DNA of 64,000 nucleotides from Pterobdella sp. o SKG-2022 (GCA_964035795.1 OZ038323.1:9073284-9137283); one strand, 5' to 3'; shown: positions 13,781 through 26,409, counted from the stretch's first letter. Numbers and translations are program-made. The notes: generated by a model from the letters alone, not told the origin.

Positions 13781-15370
13781 CTACTTTATGAGCACACACC
13801 TGCATAGCTGCTTTATTGTCTCCTCGTTTGTCTGTGTGTGTGTCTTTCTGTGAACCCCTGTCTGTCCGTCTTGCTTCCACGTGGTCTTAAGGTTTTCTGT
13901 CATTTCGTTTAACACGTAACTACATCTGGTTGCTTGGGATTTCCAATGATCACGTGAGCAAGATGAAGAAGAGGATGGATGGATTGAGAAGAGTAGGAAA
14001 ATAATAAATGTGGTTTTAAAACCAGCTTTTATTGCTTTTGGGTTTTGTGGTTTTTTAATTGAAAACTCTTGTCGAAGCGTTTTGTGGGTCTCTGGATAAG
14101 TTTTGAGAGAATATGCGGTTTTTTGGGAGGGTTGTTGTTGTTGTAGCTGCTGTGATTTTTGTTGTAGCTGTTGTGGTTGTTGTTGTGATAGTTGCTGAAG
14201 TTGTTGATTTTTTAGAGTTTTTTGTTGCTTTTGTCTAGTTTTTTTTCTTGCTGAATTTTCATCCGACGCAGCGGCTATTTGTGAAACATCGCTTTTAAAG
14301 GTGTTTTTGTCTGTTTTACTTGCTCTTTTTAACGACTCTTTCAATTTGATGAGTGTATTATGACTTTTTATTTGCTCAAAAAACTTTTTCAGATCATTTG
14401 CTTCGTTATAATGGTACGTCAATAAAACCTTTTTTGTGTTCAGTTTAATAATGGTAATCGTAATAGTCGAGGTGAAAGAGGACATCAAATATGTTATTAT
14501 TACGTGGAAGATGGAGAAAATGGAGTTTATTTTTTGTATCATTTTGTATTTTTCTCCTGAAGGTATGTGTTTTGTATTAATATCATGCCCGAGATAACGC
14601 AGGGAAGAATAATTTAATACTAGCGAAAAGCACATTCCTTCAAAAAAGATTTCGCTGGCATTTTTTGTTGCTTTTTTAATGCATTTTTTATTTTTCTTTA
14701 TTGTTTCAATATTATTAATTTTATTATTGTTTTTCTTAGTCATTAAAACTAGTATCATAACCACTTCTTTTGACCTTGTTTTGTTTACAGCGCATGTGCT
14801 TAACACTATTGCCTTTGTAGTTTTTCTTTCCTTTTCACTTCTTTTATTTCTCACTGTTTTTTTCGTTCCTCTTCTTCTTTTTCTTGATTTTGTCAAAATA
14901 ATTTCTTTCAAAAATTTTTTCTCGGTTGACAGTTTTTTTTCTGTTGCAAGTCGAATTAATCTACTTATTTTTCGTGGAAAAAGAAAATTTTTTGATGCCG
15001 TGTTTTGGTGGGTTTTTGTTTTGTGATTTCGTGGCGAAAGAAATTCAGTTACGACATTTAATATCGATTGAAATTTTTCATTCCTGTGAGTGATAATTGA
15101 AATGCAATGCTTTTTTGTTGAAACTGTCGTACTATTTTGGATGTGGTTTGTCGGTGACTGAAAAGCTGAGAAGATTGTAGAATTTTTGAAAAAAATCTTT
15201 TTTAACGAAAAAATAAAGGTCAAAAAGTATTTTCTTGAAAGAAAATTGAAAAGCAAGACTGAAATTGAGAATAAAAGTAAAAAATGTAGAGATAAGAAAA
15301 GATGAATAGAAATAAAACGATAGTACTGGGAGCATGAGAGGAAGTGCAGAAAAGTAACTTTGTGTAGCAT
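13781..15370 (-). CDS. Long open frame, Lys/Ser/Gln-rich, orphan
   Basis: An uninterrupted 529-codon frame on the minus strand, the longest in the left third of the window. The N-terminal ~60 residues are hydrophobic (Phe/Leu/Ser-rich). The middle is strongly basic (KSRKRRRGTKKTVRNKRSEKERK region near residue 165). A Gln-rich run (QLQQLSQQQPQQLQQ) is coded by a GTT/CTG-type repeat at about 14110-14240. The C-terminal part (SRDHWKSQATRCSYVLNEMT) looks more protein-like. No domain is recognised. The strand is T-poor, which lengthens chance frames by removing stops, so this may be fortuitous or a rapidly evolving lineage-specific gene. Confidence 0.3.
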   Translation of the reverse strand: MLHKVTFLHFLSCSQYYRFISIHLFLSLHFLLLFSISVLLFNFLSRKYFLTFIFSLKKIFFKNSTIFSAFQSPTNHIQNSTTVSTKKHCISIITHRNEKFQSILNVVTEFLSPRNHKTKTHQNTASKNFLFPRKISRLIRLATEKKLSTEKKFLKEIILTKSRKRRRGTKKTVRNKRSEKERKTTKAIVLSTCAVNKTRSKEVVMILVLMTKKNNNKINNIETIKKNKKCIKKATKNASEIFFEGMCFSLVLNYSSLRYLGHDINTKHIPSGEKYKMIQKINSIFSIFHVIITYLMSSFTSTITITIIKLNTKKVLLTYHYNEANDLKKFFEQIKSHNTLIKLKESLKRASKTDKNTFKSDVSQIAAASDENSARKKTRQKQQKTLKNQQLQQLSQQQPQQLQQKSQQLQQQQPSQKTAYSLKTYPETHKTLRQEFSIKKPQNPKAIKAGFKTTFIIFLLFSIHPSSSSSCSRDHWKSQATRCSYVLNEMTENLKTTWKQDGQTGVHRKTHTQTNEETIKQLCRCVLIK

Positions 15371-15513
15371 CGTCTCAGAGCAAGATTCTTGAGTTCGATG
15401 AAACTTTTAATTTAAACCTTTAGTTACATAGTGCTTAATATGCGTTTGAATCGTTGCATTAATGTTCAACACACTTTTTATTAAAGCTCTTGATTTGAGT
15501 TTACTGAGCTTAC

Positions 15514-15633
15514 CGCTTTCAATTCAGGTAAGCCTGCATCTAAATAAAGATTAAGGATTTCCTGCTGCATCTTTTGTTGAATAGCGTCTCTTAAGGTGAT
15601 GTATTTCCGGGGAGTTCCATCGCTTCGTGCCAT
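15514..15633 (-). CDS. Candidate 40-codon exon with strong splice borders
   Basis: Minus strand: acceptor aatatggtcag and a consensus donor (aaagcg/gtaagc) enclose exactly 40 codons. The segment reads from ATG in phase 0 through TPRKYITLRDAIQQKMQQEI to LYLDAGLPELKA. It has a balanced, amphipathic-helix-like composition in an AT-rich desert. The ATG directly after the acceptor could be an internal Met or a start codon preceded by a 5' UTR intron. No family is recognised. Confidence 0.45.
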
Positions 15634-16366
15634 CTGACCATATTTAAATGTTAACATTCAAAGAAAAGTTTAAATAAAAAAAAATGTATGAATGTCTTAT
15701 GTCATGGTATTCAAAAACTTATTATTCTTGTTCATTCAAATAAATTTATAAATCCAGGGATATTTTTCATAAGCTGTTTTGGGACTTGACCTTTCGTCAT
15801 CAAGTCTCCGACTGTTTAGTTTCGTTTTAATAGAAATCCTTTTTGTATTATAATTCAGTGTATACTTGAAATTTACTTAAGATTTGCATATATGAAGTAG
15901 CATTGATTTTGCCGCACGATTCTTTCTAAATATTTTTATTTTCTCAGTAAATGTACTTCCTTCAATAGTACTTAAACGCATTTGAAATTTGTAAAAATGC
16001 CATAAAAAAATAAGATTGCATTAATGTAAGAGTAAAAATTTTATTCTGACGAAACCCTTATAAAAACCTTCTCAAGTTTTTGTTAATTTGATGGACAATG
16101 CAGGGACGTGCGACACGACTCTAAGGCATAATGTGTTTCCGTACAATCTCCCACAACACGAAAACTCGATGAAGACTTAATTTTACTAAAATCCTCCATT
16201 TTTGTTCAAAAGATGTCAAGAAATTTTTGTCTTTTAAATGAATTTTTGTGTTGCTTCTATTTGAAAATAAACAAAATACACCCTGGAAAACAAAGAAGGG
16301 AAATTGCGCACTAATTTATCTTGTTCAATGAGACTTTTGAAAAAATAAACTCTGAAAATTTTATAC

Positions 16367-16495
16367 AACTGTTGATGAAGCAGTTGGGGGAGTATTGCAC
16401 ATAGGTCATCTTGAATGTTGCACCAACTTCTCAACGTCAAATCGATATATTCATTAAAATCTTTTTCAAAGTGGCATACAGAGCTCAGTAAGAAA
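16367..16495 (-). CDS. Candidate exon, Cys/Trp-containing, family unknown
   Basis: Minus strand: acceptor gaatttccag and donor caacagtt/gtataa enclose 129 bp open in one frame (phase 2 in, phase 2 out). The translation contains VCHFEKDFNEYIDLTLRSWC and IQDDLCAILPQLLHQQ. It could be an upstream exon of a minus-strand gene, but the phase does not fit the exon at 15514-15633 without another exon between them. Confidence 0.3.
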
Positions 16496-19400
16496 CTGGA
16501 AATTCTTCTAAAATACATTCAAAAAAAATTTTTTGTGAGGGAGTTATTTTAAATAAATTTTTTCAGTTTGTCATTTCCCACGCAAGAATTCTTCCATTAA
16601 TTCCATAATATTTGTTTTATATATTTCCACAGGCGAAATTAAAAATTAATTATTCACGAAACAGCTCAGGTACTTGCCTATTAAGCACTCCTTATCCCAA
16701 TCAGCCGATTTCTTTAAAAAAAATGTTCATATTTATTCATTTATTTCAAATATATTTTTGCCCTTTTATTTTATCGACGGATATAAGGATAAAAAAGGTT
16801 CAAGACATGCCGAAAAAATTTAATTAGTTATACTTTATAGCAATGCTCATGATTTCAAAAAAAGAAACTTGTACCCAAGAAAAACAAAAGTTCGACAAAA
16901 AAATCTCGACGGAAATATATTTGGGGACCATGGTTATGTATGTTTCGAGAGTAAATCATGCGGATTTATAGCGGGCCTATACAAAGGTATATTTCTGACA
17001 AACCTGCCTCTACGTTGCTCTTTTGACCCGGGTATAAACGGAAACATAGGCCTAAAAATTGACAACAAAAAAATTATTAAAAATATCCCAAAAAAAAGTA
17101 TTGCTTGTGAAGGAAATATTTGGAAGAAAAACATCTCTCAGAAGGGCGTCTCGATGCTCCATGGTGGAAGTGTAAAAAATGCTTCAAGGATATACAGAGA
17201 TTAATTCTGTGCGAGTCCCCAACAAATAAGCACATGCAACCAGAACATTAATTCAGATATTCATCTATTCATACACATATATCCACATATTCATACACAC
17301 ATACATATATATATAAATGAATCCCCACATACGTCTAAGCAAACATCCACGAATACATTCACACTTGCACTGAGGGTATTTTGAGATATATAATCGCAAG
17401 CCTTTTTCAAAGTGCGTACTCGAAGATGATGAATGATAAAAAATTGTCAACTTCACAAGTGCTTGTTTCAAAATTAACCAAAGAAACAATTTTTCTAGAA
17501 GAAAAACCTTTAAAAATTTGATAAAAAATATACATAAACACATCCATGCTAACTCAAAAAAACAAACACACAGACAGTAGACGGTTGTCAAAATACACGC
17601 ATACCTTTTGCTTGATTCTAAATGCAGTTATCTCAATACATATCTTTCCAGATTTCCATTTTTTCTTAACATTTCCTGCTTTCTAAGCATCCGATCGGTT
17701 TGAATAAATGGGCGTTTTTATCGATATGACCAATTTGGATGTATGCAGTTAGTGGGGCAGGGAGTGTTGTGCGCATGCCTGCAATCAAGTTTAATTGTGC
17801 AAAAAACGCTAAATCACGCTAAGTAGACATTATTTCCATGTATCTCTGTTCATTCTATTGCGTTTGTTTGCTATTTTTATTTATTTTTAATTGCTACGTA
17901 TGAATGATTTTTTATTTCCATTTTGGAACCCTTCACTGTCAAGCGTTGCATTTATTCTTATAGTGTTTGGAAGACAAATATAATAAGAAAATTTTTCAAA
18001 TGCGCTTAAATGTTGTTCAATAGGATTTTTTAACATATTGCGACACAGAAAAAATTTCGTGCAAGACATATTGTTAAACTTCAAAAAATTCCTTGCAGAT
18101 GATTTTTGACAGTTTTTTTGCATGGCAGCGAGGAATAATTTATCTCCCGTATCGTCCATCCTTCTTTTATCCATTCTCTTTTCTTTCACTTACATCTATC
18201 TTTTTTAGTCATTTGTCTTCCATCCACCTATCTTACTTTCAATTACTCATTCATCCATTTATCCATCAATCCATTCATTTATCCTTTCATCCATCCATCC
18301 ATTCATCCACCCATCCATCTATCCACTCGTGCCCTTGTCATATTTATTCATTCGTTTTCAATTCATCCATCCACGTTCAACCATGCATCTCAGACAGCAA
18401 AAAGTTCGGTATTCACATCCACATTTCATTCCTTTTAGTCATAAATATCTGTGTACAAAAATTTAATTCAAGAGCGATCATTCCATGCGTAGTACTTTTA
18501 ATTATTATTCAAGAAATAAATACAACTCAATTCACTTAAAATTTTTTTAAATTTTAAAATCCGATAAAATATATTGTGACGAGCTGAAATAAATTTAAAA
18601 AAGAGCGGATGTCGGCAGCATACACACACACACGCAAAAGTGCAGATTCAAAAAAAAACAAAACTTCAAAAAATGTACGCATAGACGAATCTATTTGAAT
18701 GCTTCAAACTGCACAAGTGACATTCCGTACATACAGTGTGCATGGGTTGGAGGCATAATTGGATGTGAGAAATTATAAATAAAAAATACCCTATACAAAG
18801 ATCTCTCGAGGTTTATGGTGCGAGGCGGTTAAGCCTGAAAGAGGTTTGTGTGATTAAATTAAAGTACTGCTCAAAGTTGCGAAAAAAATAAAAAAACGCA
18901 AAAAAAAATTAACTGAGAGTTTAATGAAATTTTGCTGAGTCTGCAAACGAAAAAGGAGGTGTAAATAAGGCAGCATACCGCTTGAAACTTGAGCTGATTT
19001 AGGAGTATTGGTTTTACATGCAACCTTTTATCTCGTGCCACAAGTTAACGATGTATTGAGATTTTACTCTCATAATTTTTTTTCAATCTAAACAAATTTC
19101 AATTGGTCAAAAGCATCGGCATTTGTCTCAAGCTCATTCCCATGGTAGTGTGTGCATGCTACCCTGAAGAAGCTCCAGAATCCAAATGGTTTCATAACTA
19201 CTTGAACCTCAAAACAACACCGCAACTCGAAAATTAAACTAAAAAACGTAAAAATAATATAATATAAAAAAAGACAATGGAATGAAAGAGGAGCGAGGTG
19301 GGCGGCATATGGATCAGTGGACTTATTAATGAAGGAGCTCTGCCAAAAAAACATTATTAGGGCATTAATTGTGCTCCTAATTCTCTAGCCTTTTTTATCA

Positions 19401-19704
19401 CCCCCCATAATTAAATTTTTTATTAATCTTGTAATATGAGACCAAGTTTTCTATATCTCTTATTTTTCTTTCTATACGCGCTCGATGATAACTTTGTATC
19501 ACCATCTTCTTTATTACCACCATCATCATCAGCATCATCATTATTATCATCCTCAGCTTCATCATCATCATCATGCCGACATAATTGGACTTCCAGAACG
19601 AAGGCATTCGACCGTGGTGGAGAATAATGTAATAAAGTATAGCAATAATCATTGTTATTTACTTTCTACACTTATAAAACCAACTGCTAACTGCTTCAAT
19701 TGCA
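16496..19704. other. Mostly non-coding, with simple repeats
   Basis: No supported gene. It contains an (ATCC)n-type stretch at about 18220-18330 and a short (atc)n stretch at 19498-19575. Frames of 80-148 aa here are low complexity or lack splice context. A weak minus-strand terminal-exon possibility exists at about 19090-19165 (ends DAFDQLKFV stop). Confidence 0.4.
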
Positions 19705-19868
19705 GATTTTAACAGGGTTTGAAGCGTGTACTTTTGCTTTTGCTCATTATCCTTTCATCGAATCAATTTTAACGCGTTTAAACATTGATGAAGAATGTGG
19801 GCATTCAATGTTAAATATTAAGAGGATTTATGCATGCGGATTTATGAGGGGTGTGATGGGAGTTAAAG
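19705..19868 (+). CDS. Candidate internal exon, unknown family
   Basis: Acceptor ttcaattgcag and donor gttaaag/gtaata border 164 bp, open in one frame. It reads GFEACTFAFAHYPFIESILT, then IDEECGHS and CGFMRGVMGVK. Composition is coding-like, with three Cys. No upstream or downstream partner was identified. The next + strand gene begins at 20873 with its own ATG. Confidence 0.3.
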
Positions 19869-20872
19869 GTAATAATAAATCCACTTTTAAAAACATACAA
19901 TTCCGAGCCATTAAATGTGAATTATGTTTAGAAATATTTGTTTAAAATTCCTGTATTTTTTCGGCGTTGAAAGAAGCGATGATAATAACCGAAAATGCAA
20001 CGATTTTATGGAAAAAAATCAACATTAACGTTATCAAAAATTCAAAATAAAACAATAATAAAAAAAATAATAATAAATCAAATAATTTGAAAGAAAAAAA
20101 GAAGAATGGATGAATGAAAAGTTTAGAATTAAATTTATCTCGATCAGTCGACCAGCTCATTGAATTTATGGCGCAACAAATTTACGAGTAAAAATAGATT
20201 TTTATTAAAACTATGCTACCAAAATTCATCAAAAGCAAAACAAAAAAGCAGGATGAATTACCCGGTATGCTCTTTGACGGATTGCTTTCGGCCAGTCTCC
20301 ATAAATATACTACGCTTTTGTCCCATTCAATTAACCAGATTTTAATTAATCATATAATAATTTTCAAGTCGTTTATTTTATTGTTTTGTTGATTTTTATT
20401 CAGTTTTTATAATTAATTAAACGAGATTTCTTTAGTTTAAGTTTATTATTGAAAACTATAAAAATCATTATCAATGGTAAAAGTCTGATTGCTTAGAGCT
20501 TTCCGGAAATGACGATTTTTCATGCAAAGACTATGATTAGAACAAGATAATGTTAAAAACAAAACTTCCACAAAATTTTTCGATCCTCATTTTCTCTTTC
20601 GTTCATGTCTATATATGAACAGTTTTGTATGGTCGTGTGCAAAGCAAATATATACATATATATAATTATGATTATTAATTTTTAAAAAAATTAATTTCAA
20701 CTTGTGATATTGTTTATTAATAATTATTTTTGTTTTGATACTTCGGTTAACTTTTGAATATCAAGTTAGCGTTGCCAGAGAAACAAAAGTAAAAACTAAC
20801 GAAAAGGAAATAAATATACCGTACTTGTCTTTTCGAAATTTTTAGTTTTTGTGTTAATATTGCTAGTTTTAA

Positions 20873-23517
20873 ATGTTTCATAAAAGTAAACAGAATTTGG
20901 AAGCTCTATTTTCAGCTAAAGAAGCAGAGTTCCATAATTATTCAAGGGATTCTGTGGTCTTTCAAGATTCACTAGGTACAATATTTTTATTTTTAATGTG
21001 TGTTATTTATCAATATTAACTTTTCAACAATCAAAATATTTGAACGACGTCAGAAATAGAAAAAGATTACGAGCAAGTTTCAAACAATGAGAAGATAGGT
21101 TTGGGTGAGAGGTTGGGAGATGAAATAAATATGAAAAAAAACCAGGATACTTTAAAAAAACTATTTAAAAAATGCAGCAGCCGCAGAGAAAACACTGAAA
21201 ATGACTTGAAACCTCATAACATCCTTCAACCTATAAATGGTTTTCGAAATAACTCAGTCAAAAACATTCCACATAACAACGCAGTGAATAGTGATTTGAA
21301 GAGTGAAACAAATAATGTACCGAAAATTAAAGAAGTCGTTATTCCAGATTTTTCTATAAATAGCAGTAAAATTTGTCCAAATATAATCTTTGAGCAAAAA
21401 ATAATCATTAATGAAACAGAAAACAAAATAACATCAAATAATGATTTAAATTCATGCAACAACAGTAGAAACTTTTATTACTACGAAGATGACAAAGACG
21501 AGAAGGAGGAAATGCTGAAGATAATGGTGAAGAAGGAAGAGCAACAAAATGAAGCAGAAATGTTCTCTATCCCAAAACTGCATTTAGTAGACTCTGATGA
21601 GGAAACGGATAAAAATGACTTTGGGAACACATCAGGCCAAGCTTCACCAGAACATATTCCTCAAACGCATTCAAATACCGACCAAATCCTTCTTGATAAG
21701 TTATCAAGTGAAGAGAAATCTGAAACGATCGGAACAACGTTAGAAATATATAAAGATATCGAACGATATTCTCGAAAAATAAAGTTGAAAAATGCTGTAG
21801 ATGATAGACTGATCAAAAATGACGATGTGGAAAAAGGTAGCAGTAAAACAGTGAAAAAACACGCTTCCACTCCAAACCTTCAGAATATCAACGTAGAAGC
21901 AAACAAACCCAAGGTTACACCATTGTATAAATATTACAGGAAAATACCAAACAGAACATATACAGAAATTCACAAGACTCAAATTAAAAATTCTCGCAAA
22001 GAAAGTTGCCAAAATAATGAAACAGAAACTAAGAGTATGGATTCAAGTCAAAAGCTAGAAGATCTAACAGGGCTTTCTAAAAGGGAACTTATTCATGAAA
22101 AAACCAAAAAAACTCAATCTCATGAAGAAGAAACATTTGAGTCAAAAAAGTATTTTTTGCACAACATTAGAACAACTTCAAGAATTCCCGTTCCGTTCAT
22201 CAATCGCAAGATCACACAGCTCTCATTTCCCTTGAAATCCTCTTCAGCCCCTCTTCTTGCCAAAAGACAACCCCCTCATCATTTACCTCCTCTATCTCAA
22301 AAAGATAAGATGGTTTTGATTAAAAGCCTTCATTTGAAACAAGATAAAATCCTAGCACTACAGCAACAAATAACACGAAAAAATTTAGACGAAGACCAAG
22401 AGAAACGCCACTACCAACCACAAAATATGCTTACTCCAAAACAACTCAACAACAAAGTTAAATTCCATGATGAATGGGCTGAAAAAGAACTAGGCGGACA
22501 TATAGATAATGAAACAGAAAGATTCGAAAATATACAAGACGTCATGAGACACAACCGGAAAATTCTTTCATACCGAACTCAACAGGTTCCATGGCAATTT
22601 TTCCATTTTTTTAAACATCTAAATTTCTATATAATCAAAATCTTTGTAACACACAGGATTTTTACGTTCTCAAGAATGAATTCAGCAACAAGGTACGGAA
22701 ATAAGTACCTCAAATTTATGGGAAACCAACTTAAAAGTAACTTTAAATTTATTTCAATTAATTTTCGAACAGACAAACAGTTACAGAAAGTACACTTTGG
22801 AAGACTACAGAAAATTAAAAGATGAAATGTTGCTAGGAATAAACACAGGATCTCTTGGTCCAGATCTACATAATGAGCTTCTCTACGATAAAGTCTTTAG
22901 ATTTAAATGATAAAATTAAATAAAAAGTTTGAATAAATGGTCAATGAACAAGTTTTTGATTTTTGAACAGAGGAAAAAAATTGAGAAGCAAAAAAGTTAT
23001 GCTGATTCAGTGAAGCACAAACACAAGTTCATCTTGCAGAATATTTCTTCGAGAAAAACCACCATAGAACCTTTGAAGCCCAACAAGAGGACAATAGTTA
23101 GTTATTTTTAACAAAAATTTTTTCAATGATTTTTATGTTATACTTTTAGGCGAATGAGTATTCAAAAAGCGTTCCTAAGCCAAAAGTGAAGCCTGTAATG
23201 AAGGAAAATATAGAAAAAGAAGAAGTTTATAACATTCATGAAATGATGGGTGAGTTTTTTGGTGCTTCTAAACCTACTCTTCCTCCAATAAATAATAGCA
23301 CGTCTCGAGGTATTTATTTTTTATGTAGGTTTTCCCAGATAAAAAAATTTAAAAAGTTCAAATATAAATTTTTTTTGTTTTAACTTCAAAAATAACTTTT
23401 TGAGGTGGTTTTAGCGTGAGTGATTTGTTATACTCCGAAGAAGAAAGAATTAAATACCTTAAAGAAAGATATCAACAAGATGCAAAGAAAGTCAGAGAAT
23501 TGACCAAGAATTTATAG
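20873..23517 (+). CDS. Six-exon gene, JHY-like ciliary protein (tentative), 717 aa
   Basis: Exons that join in phase: 20873-20975, 21054-22585, 22773-22892, 22971-23096, 23150-23309 and 23405-23517. The long second exon is polar, acidic and Lys/Asn-rich with no domain, so it is probably disordered. It contains the run SDEETDKN near residue 200 and a Pro-rich basic segment (RQPPHHLPPLSQKDK) near residue 440. The informative part is the C-terminus: YTLEDYRKLKDEMLLG, then SLGPDL and the basic helix RKKIEKQKSYADSVKHKHK. The order (Y-T-L-x-D-Y-x-x-L-K, LGPD, then a charged Tyr-containing helix) resembles what I recall of JHY, a protein linked to motile-cilia structure in vertebrates. The last exon (LLYSEEERIKYLKERYQQDA) predicts a short coiled coil. 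The donor after exon 3 (ataaa/gtcttt) is weak. The JHY assignment is from memory of the motif and is uncertain; the gene itself is well supported by phase. Confidence 0.7.
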
Positions 23518-23841
23518 GACTGTGATTAAACATAATTTGTGAAAATTTTTGTAAAATTTAGTTTTTCAATTTCAAAACTTTTTTCTATTAATTAGAAAAA
23601 AATTAGTTTCCAATAAGAATTTTTAAAATAACAATTTCTTAAATTTTAGGTTAATTTATTTTTTAATTATTTTGAAACAAGTAGCATATTGGAAATGTCT
23701 AGTGAAACAATTGCAACATATTACTTAATTGAATAATCGTAAATATTCTTTGCTCGTTCATTTTTTACATTAAAATCGCATGCTGGTTTGTCAAATTTCC
23801 TAAGTTTTCACTAAATTTGATAAGTCGTCATCAGAACAAAA

Positions 23842-26083
23842 ATGAGTGAAATTACAGAATTAGAAGCGAAAATTATCAAGCAAATTGAAGTAACTTTATG
23901 TTATAATTATGACAATATGAATTAAGCATCAAAAATCTTTTATTTTAGTATTATTTTAGTGATGTAAATCTTGGGAGAGACAAATTTCTACAAGAACAAA
24001 GAAAACTTGACGATGGATGTGAGTCTTTGATTTATTAAAACCATTTCGTAACAGACAATCTACAATTCTTCCATGTTCATGCTTTCATGTATTTTTCACT
24101 CAGGGATTTCCATGGAAATCATGTTAAAGTTTAACCGACTCAAGCAACTTTGCGACTTACCAGAAAACATTGTTGTGGCACTAAAAAAATCTAAGACTGG
24201 TCTTATTGAAGTATGTTTATTTCTCAAGTTCATATAAAAGGATAAAATTATAAATTTGCTTTAAAGGTTTCAGAGGATGGTAAAAAAATCAGAAGATCAT
24301 CTGACAAGCCTCTACCAGAATTCACCAAAGAGGTAGCTCAGGAGCTATCGGACAGGTCCTTATATGTTGTGAGTTCAAAATTGCTTTAAGTTTAAAATTT
24401 TCAAAGTTTTGAGCATTTTTGACCAAATGAATGTCACTGACAGAAAGGCTTCCCCAAGGAGTTGAAATTAGATGAAGGGATAGAGTTTTTTGAAAAGTTT
24501 GGAGTAGTGGACCAGGTTCAAATGAGGAGGCACCCTAACAAGGAATTCAAGGTGTTATGATTTATTGTTGATGATATATATTATAAAACCAATTATTCAG
24601 TATAATGCTTAATGCCAAATGTATATTAATGATGGTATAATAAACAAAGTATTTATTCAAAAAAGTCATGTAACTTTTCATAAGTCTAGCTCACATTATC
24701 ACTCGATATTGTAAGATTTATGAAATTCTTCATCACTTTTTTAAATAAATTTTTTGTGTTTACTTTACTATTTGATTGAGGCAATTTTACGTTATTAAAT
24801 ATGGTATAATTCTAACTATACAGTGAGATTGAATAATAATAACTCCAATAATTTAAAGACCACATGAAAACAATCGCAGGGTTCATGTTTTGTTGTGTTC
24901 AAGGAGAAGGCTGGTGCTGAGAAGTTCATGGTCTCAGAAGGGGTCAAATATCAAGATAATCTTGACCTGATTAAGCTTTATAAGTTAGTCTCATTGTAAT
25001 AAAAAGGTCTATGCTTCATGTTATTTAAATGTTGAGTTTGTATATAGTGCTAAAAATCAACCCAGGGAAGAATATTTCAAGACTAAAAATAGATCAACTG
25101 CTGATCAAATTGCAAAGAAGAAACAAGATAAGAAAACAAAAGCTGAAGATGTGAGCTTTTGTTTCGTGTATATTATCATATCTGTGAACATTCACAGAAA
25201 CATTTTTTAAAATTTTCAAACCAAAAATTTCATGCAATGTTGATATTGAAATTGGTTAAAACAGGCAGTAAAATCTCGCATGGTGTTAGGGTCAATAATG
25301 GTGTTGGATGGTTTGAGTAAAGATACCAAGCTTGAGGCTGTGAAAGAAAAGTTGGGAGAGTATGGAAAGATTCAGTGGGTGGATATTGATGAGGAAAACA
25401 AACAGGTTGGCTATAAGTTGCTTTGAAGTAATGGCTCTTGCAAAAATAAATCGAATTTTTATATTTTTTTTTAATTTTTACTAGACTCAAAGAATCAACA
25501 AGTATATAAAGATGAATGAAATTCACTATGAAAATAACTTAAATTAATTTATTTGAAATAAGTAATGAAACAATTACTGTCTTTTTTAACCTATATGGTA
25601 TAACCCTTAACAATACAAATGAATTCATCAAAATAAAGGCCAAAGTTCGATTCTCGGAAGAGAATGAAGCAAAGACGGTGTTGGAGAAATTGGGTGAAGA
25701 TGGGTTGAAGTTTGGAGAGCAAAAAGTCAAGTGTTCTGTCCTAGATGGTTATTATCCTTATCAATGCTTGTTCATATGCTAATTTAAAACACCAATGAGA
25801 TATGAGAGATGGTGTGTATGAAAACGAGTTTTTAGTTGATATTGTAATTTTTGGGTTATGTTGGAGTTTCACTAGTGTCGTACTGTCTGCTTTATTTGCA
25901 GGCCAAGAGGAGTTTGAGCATTGGAAAGGTGTGGTGAATGCTCTGGCTCAGAATCTAAACAAACGCAAGCACACGGGAGGAAGAAAGTTTAATAAGGTTT
26001 TTAATAAATTTTTGTTGTTATATCATCATTGGTATTATGGGATTCAAAAATATTTTCAGAACAAAAAGTCCAAGCGATCATAA
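23842..26083 (+). CDS. SSB: La ribonucleoprotein (Lupus La / SSB), 336 aa, 11 exons
   Basis: La binds the 3' UUU-OH end of new RNA polymerase III transcripts in the nucleus, protects them and helps them fold. Exons: 23842-23889, 23949-24018, 24104-24210, 24267-24368, 24444-24551, 24880-24983, 25048-25150, 25265-25405, 25639-25747, 25902-25996 and 26060-26083. All GT-AG borders keep frame and total 1011 bp. The La motif (residues ~7-95) has the diagnostic IEYYFSDVNLGRDKFL and the GWISMEIMLKFNRL block. RRM1 starts at KGFPKEL (residue ~109) with GSCFVVF as RNP1. A Lys-rich linker follows, then RRM2 from ~217 (MVLGSIMVLDGL, KIQWVDIDEE, KAKVRFSEE). The tail is basic (KRKHTGGRKFNKNKKSKRS) and short, so the protein is shorter than the ~400-residue vertebrate form and lacks its long acidic/basic C-terminal extension. 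Start chosen as the first ATG in phase with the La motif. Confidence 0.95.
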
Positions 26084-26409
26084 AACCAGTTTATCCTTTA
26101 TTTATATTGTGGATTTATTATTAAACTGTTTCTCAAATTTCCATCAATTTTTCGACAATTGGTTTTTAAAATATATTTTGATCAAAATCTTCAAAAATCG
26201 TTTTTGAATAAAAAAATAAATACAATGAGTATTAAGAAGAGATTTTTATATTCAGCTGTGTGAATGCTGCTCACATTACAATTTAAGTTTAAAACTACCA
26301 GATCATATACATGAAAATAAAAGCATTCAAAAAAATGAAAAGATGTAAAATATCATTCTGATTGTGTACAGTTTACAAAAAAATTGAAATTCCATCAACA
26401 ATTTCATTC
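26084..26409. promoter_or_regulatory. Tail-to-tail intergenic space with poly(A) signals on both strands
   Basis: The gap between the La stop (+) and the cadherin stop (minus) is 326 bp. On the + strand, ATTAAA at 26120 and AATAAA at 26207 and 26215 can serve La. On the minus strand, AATAAA (plus-strand TTTATT) lies at 26097-26102 and 26114-26119, close to the La stop codon. If these are used, the two 3' UTRs overlap in antisense. Confidence 0.5.
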
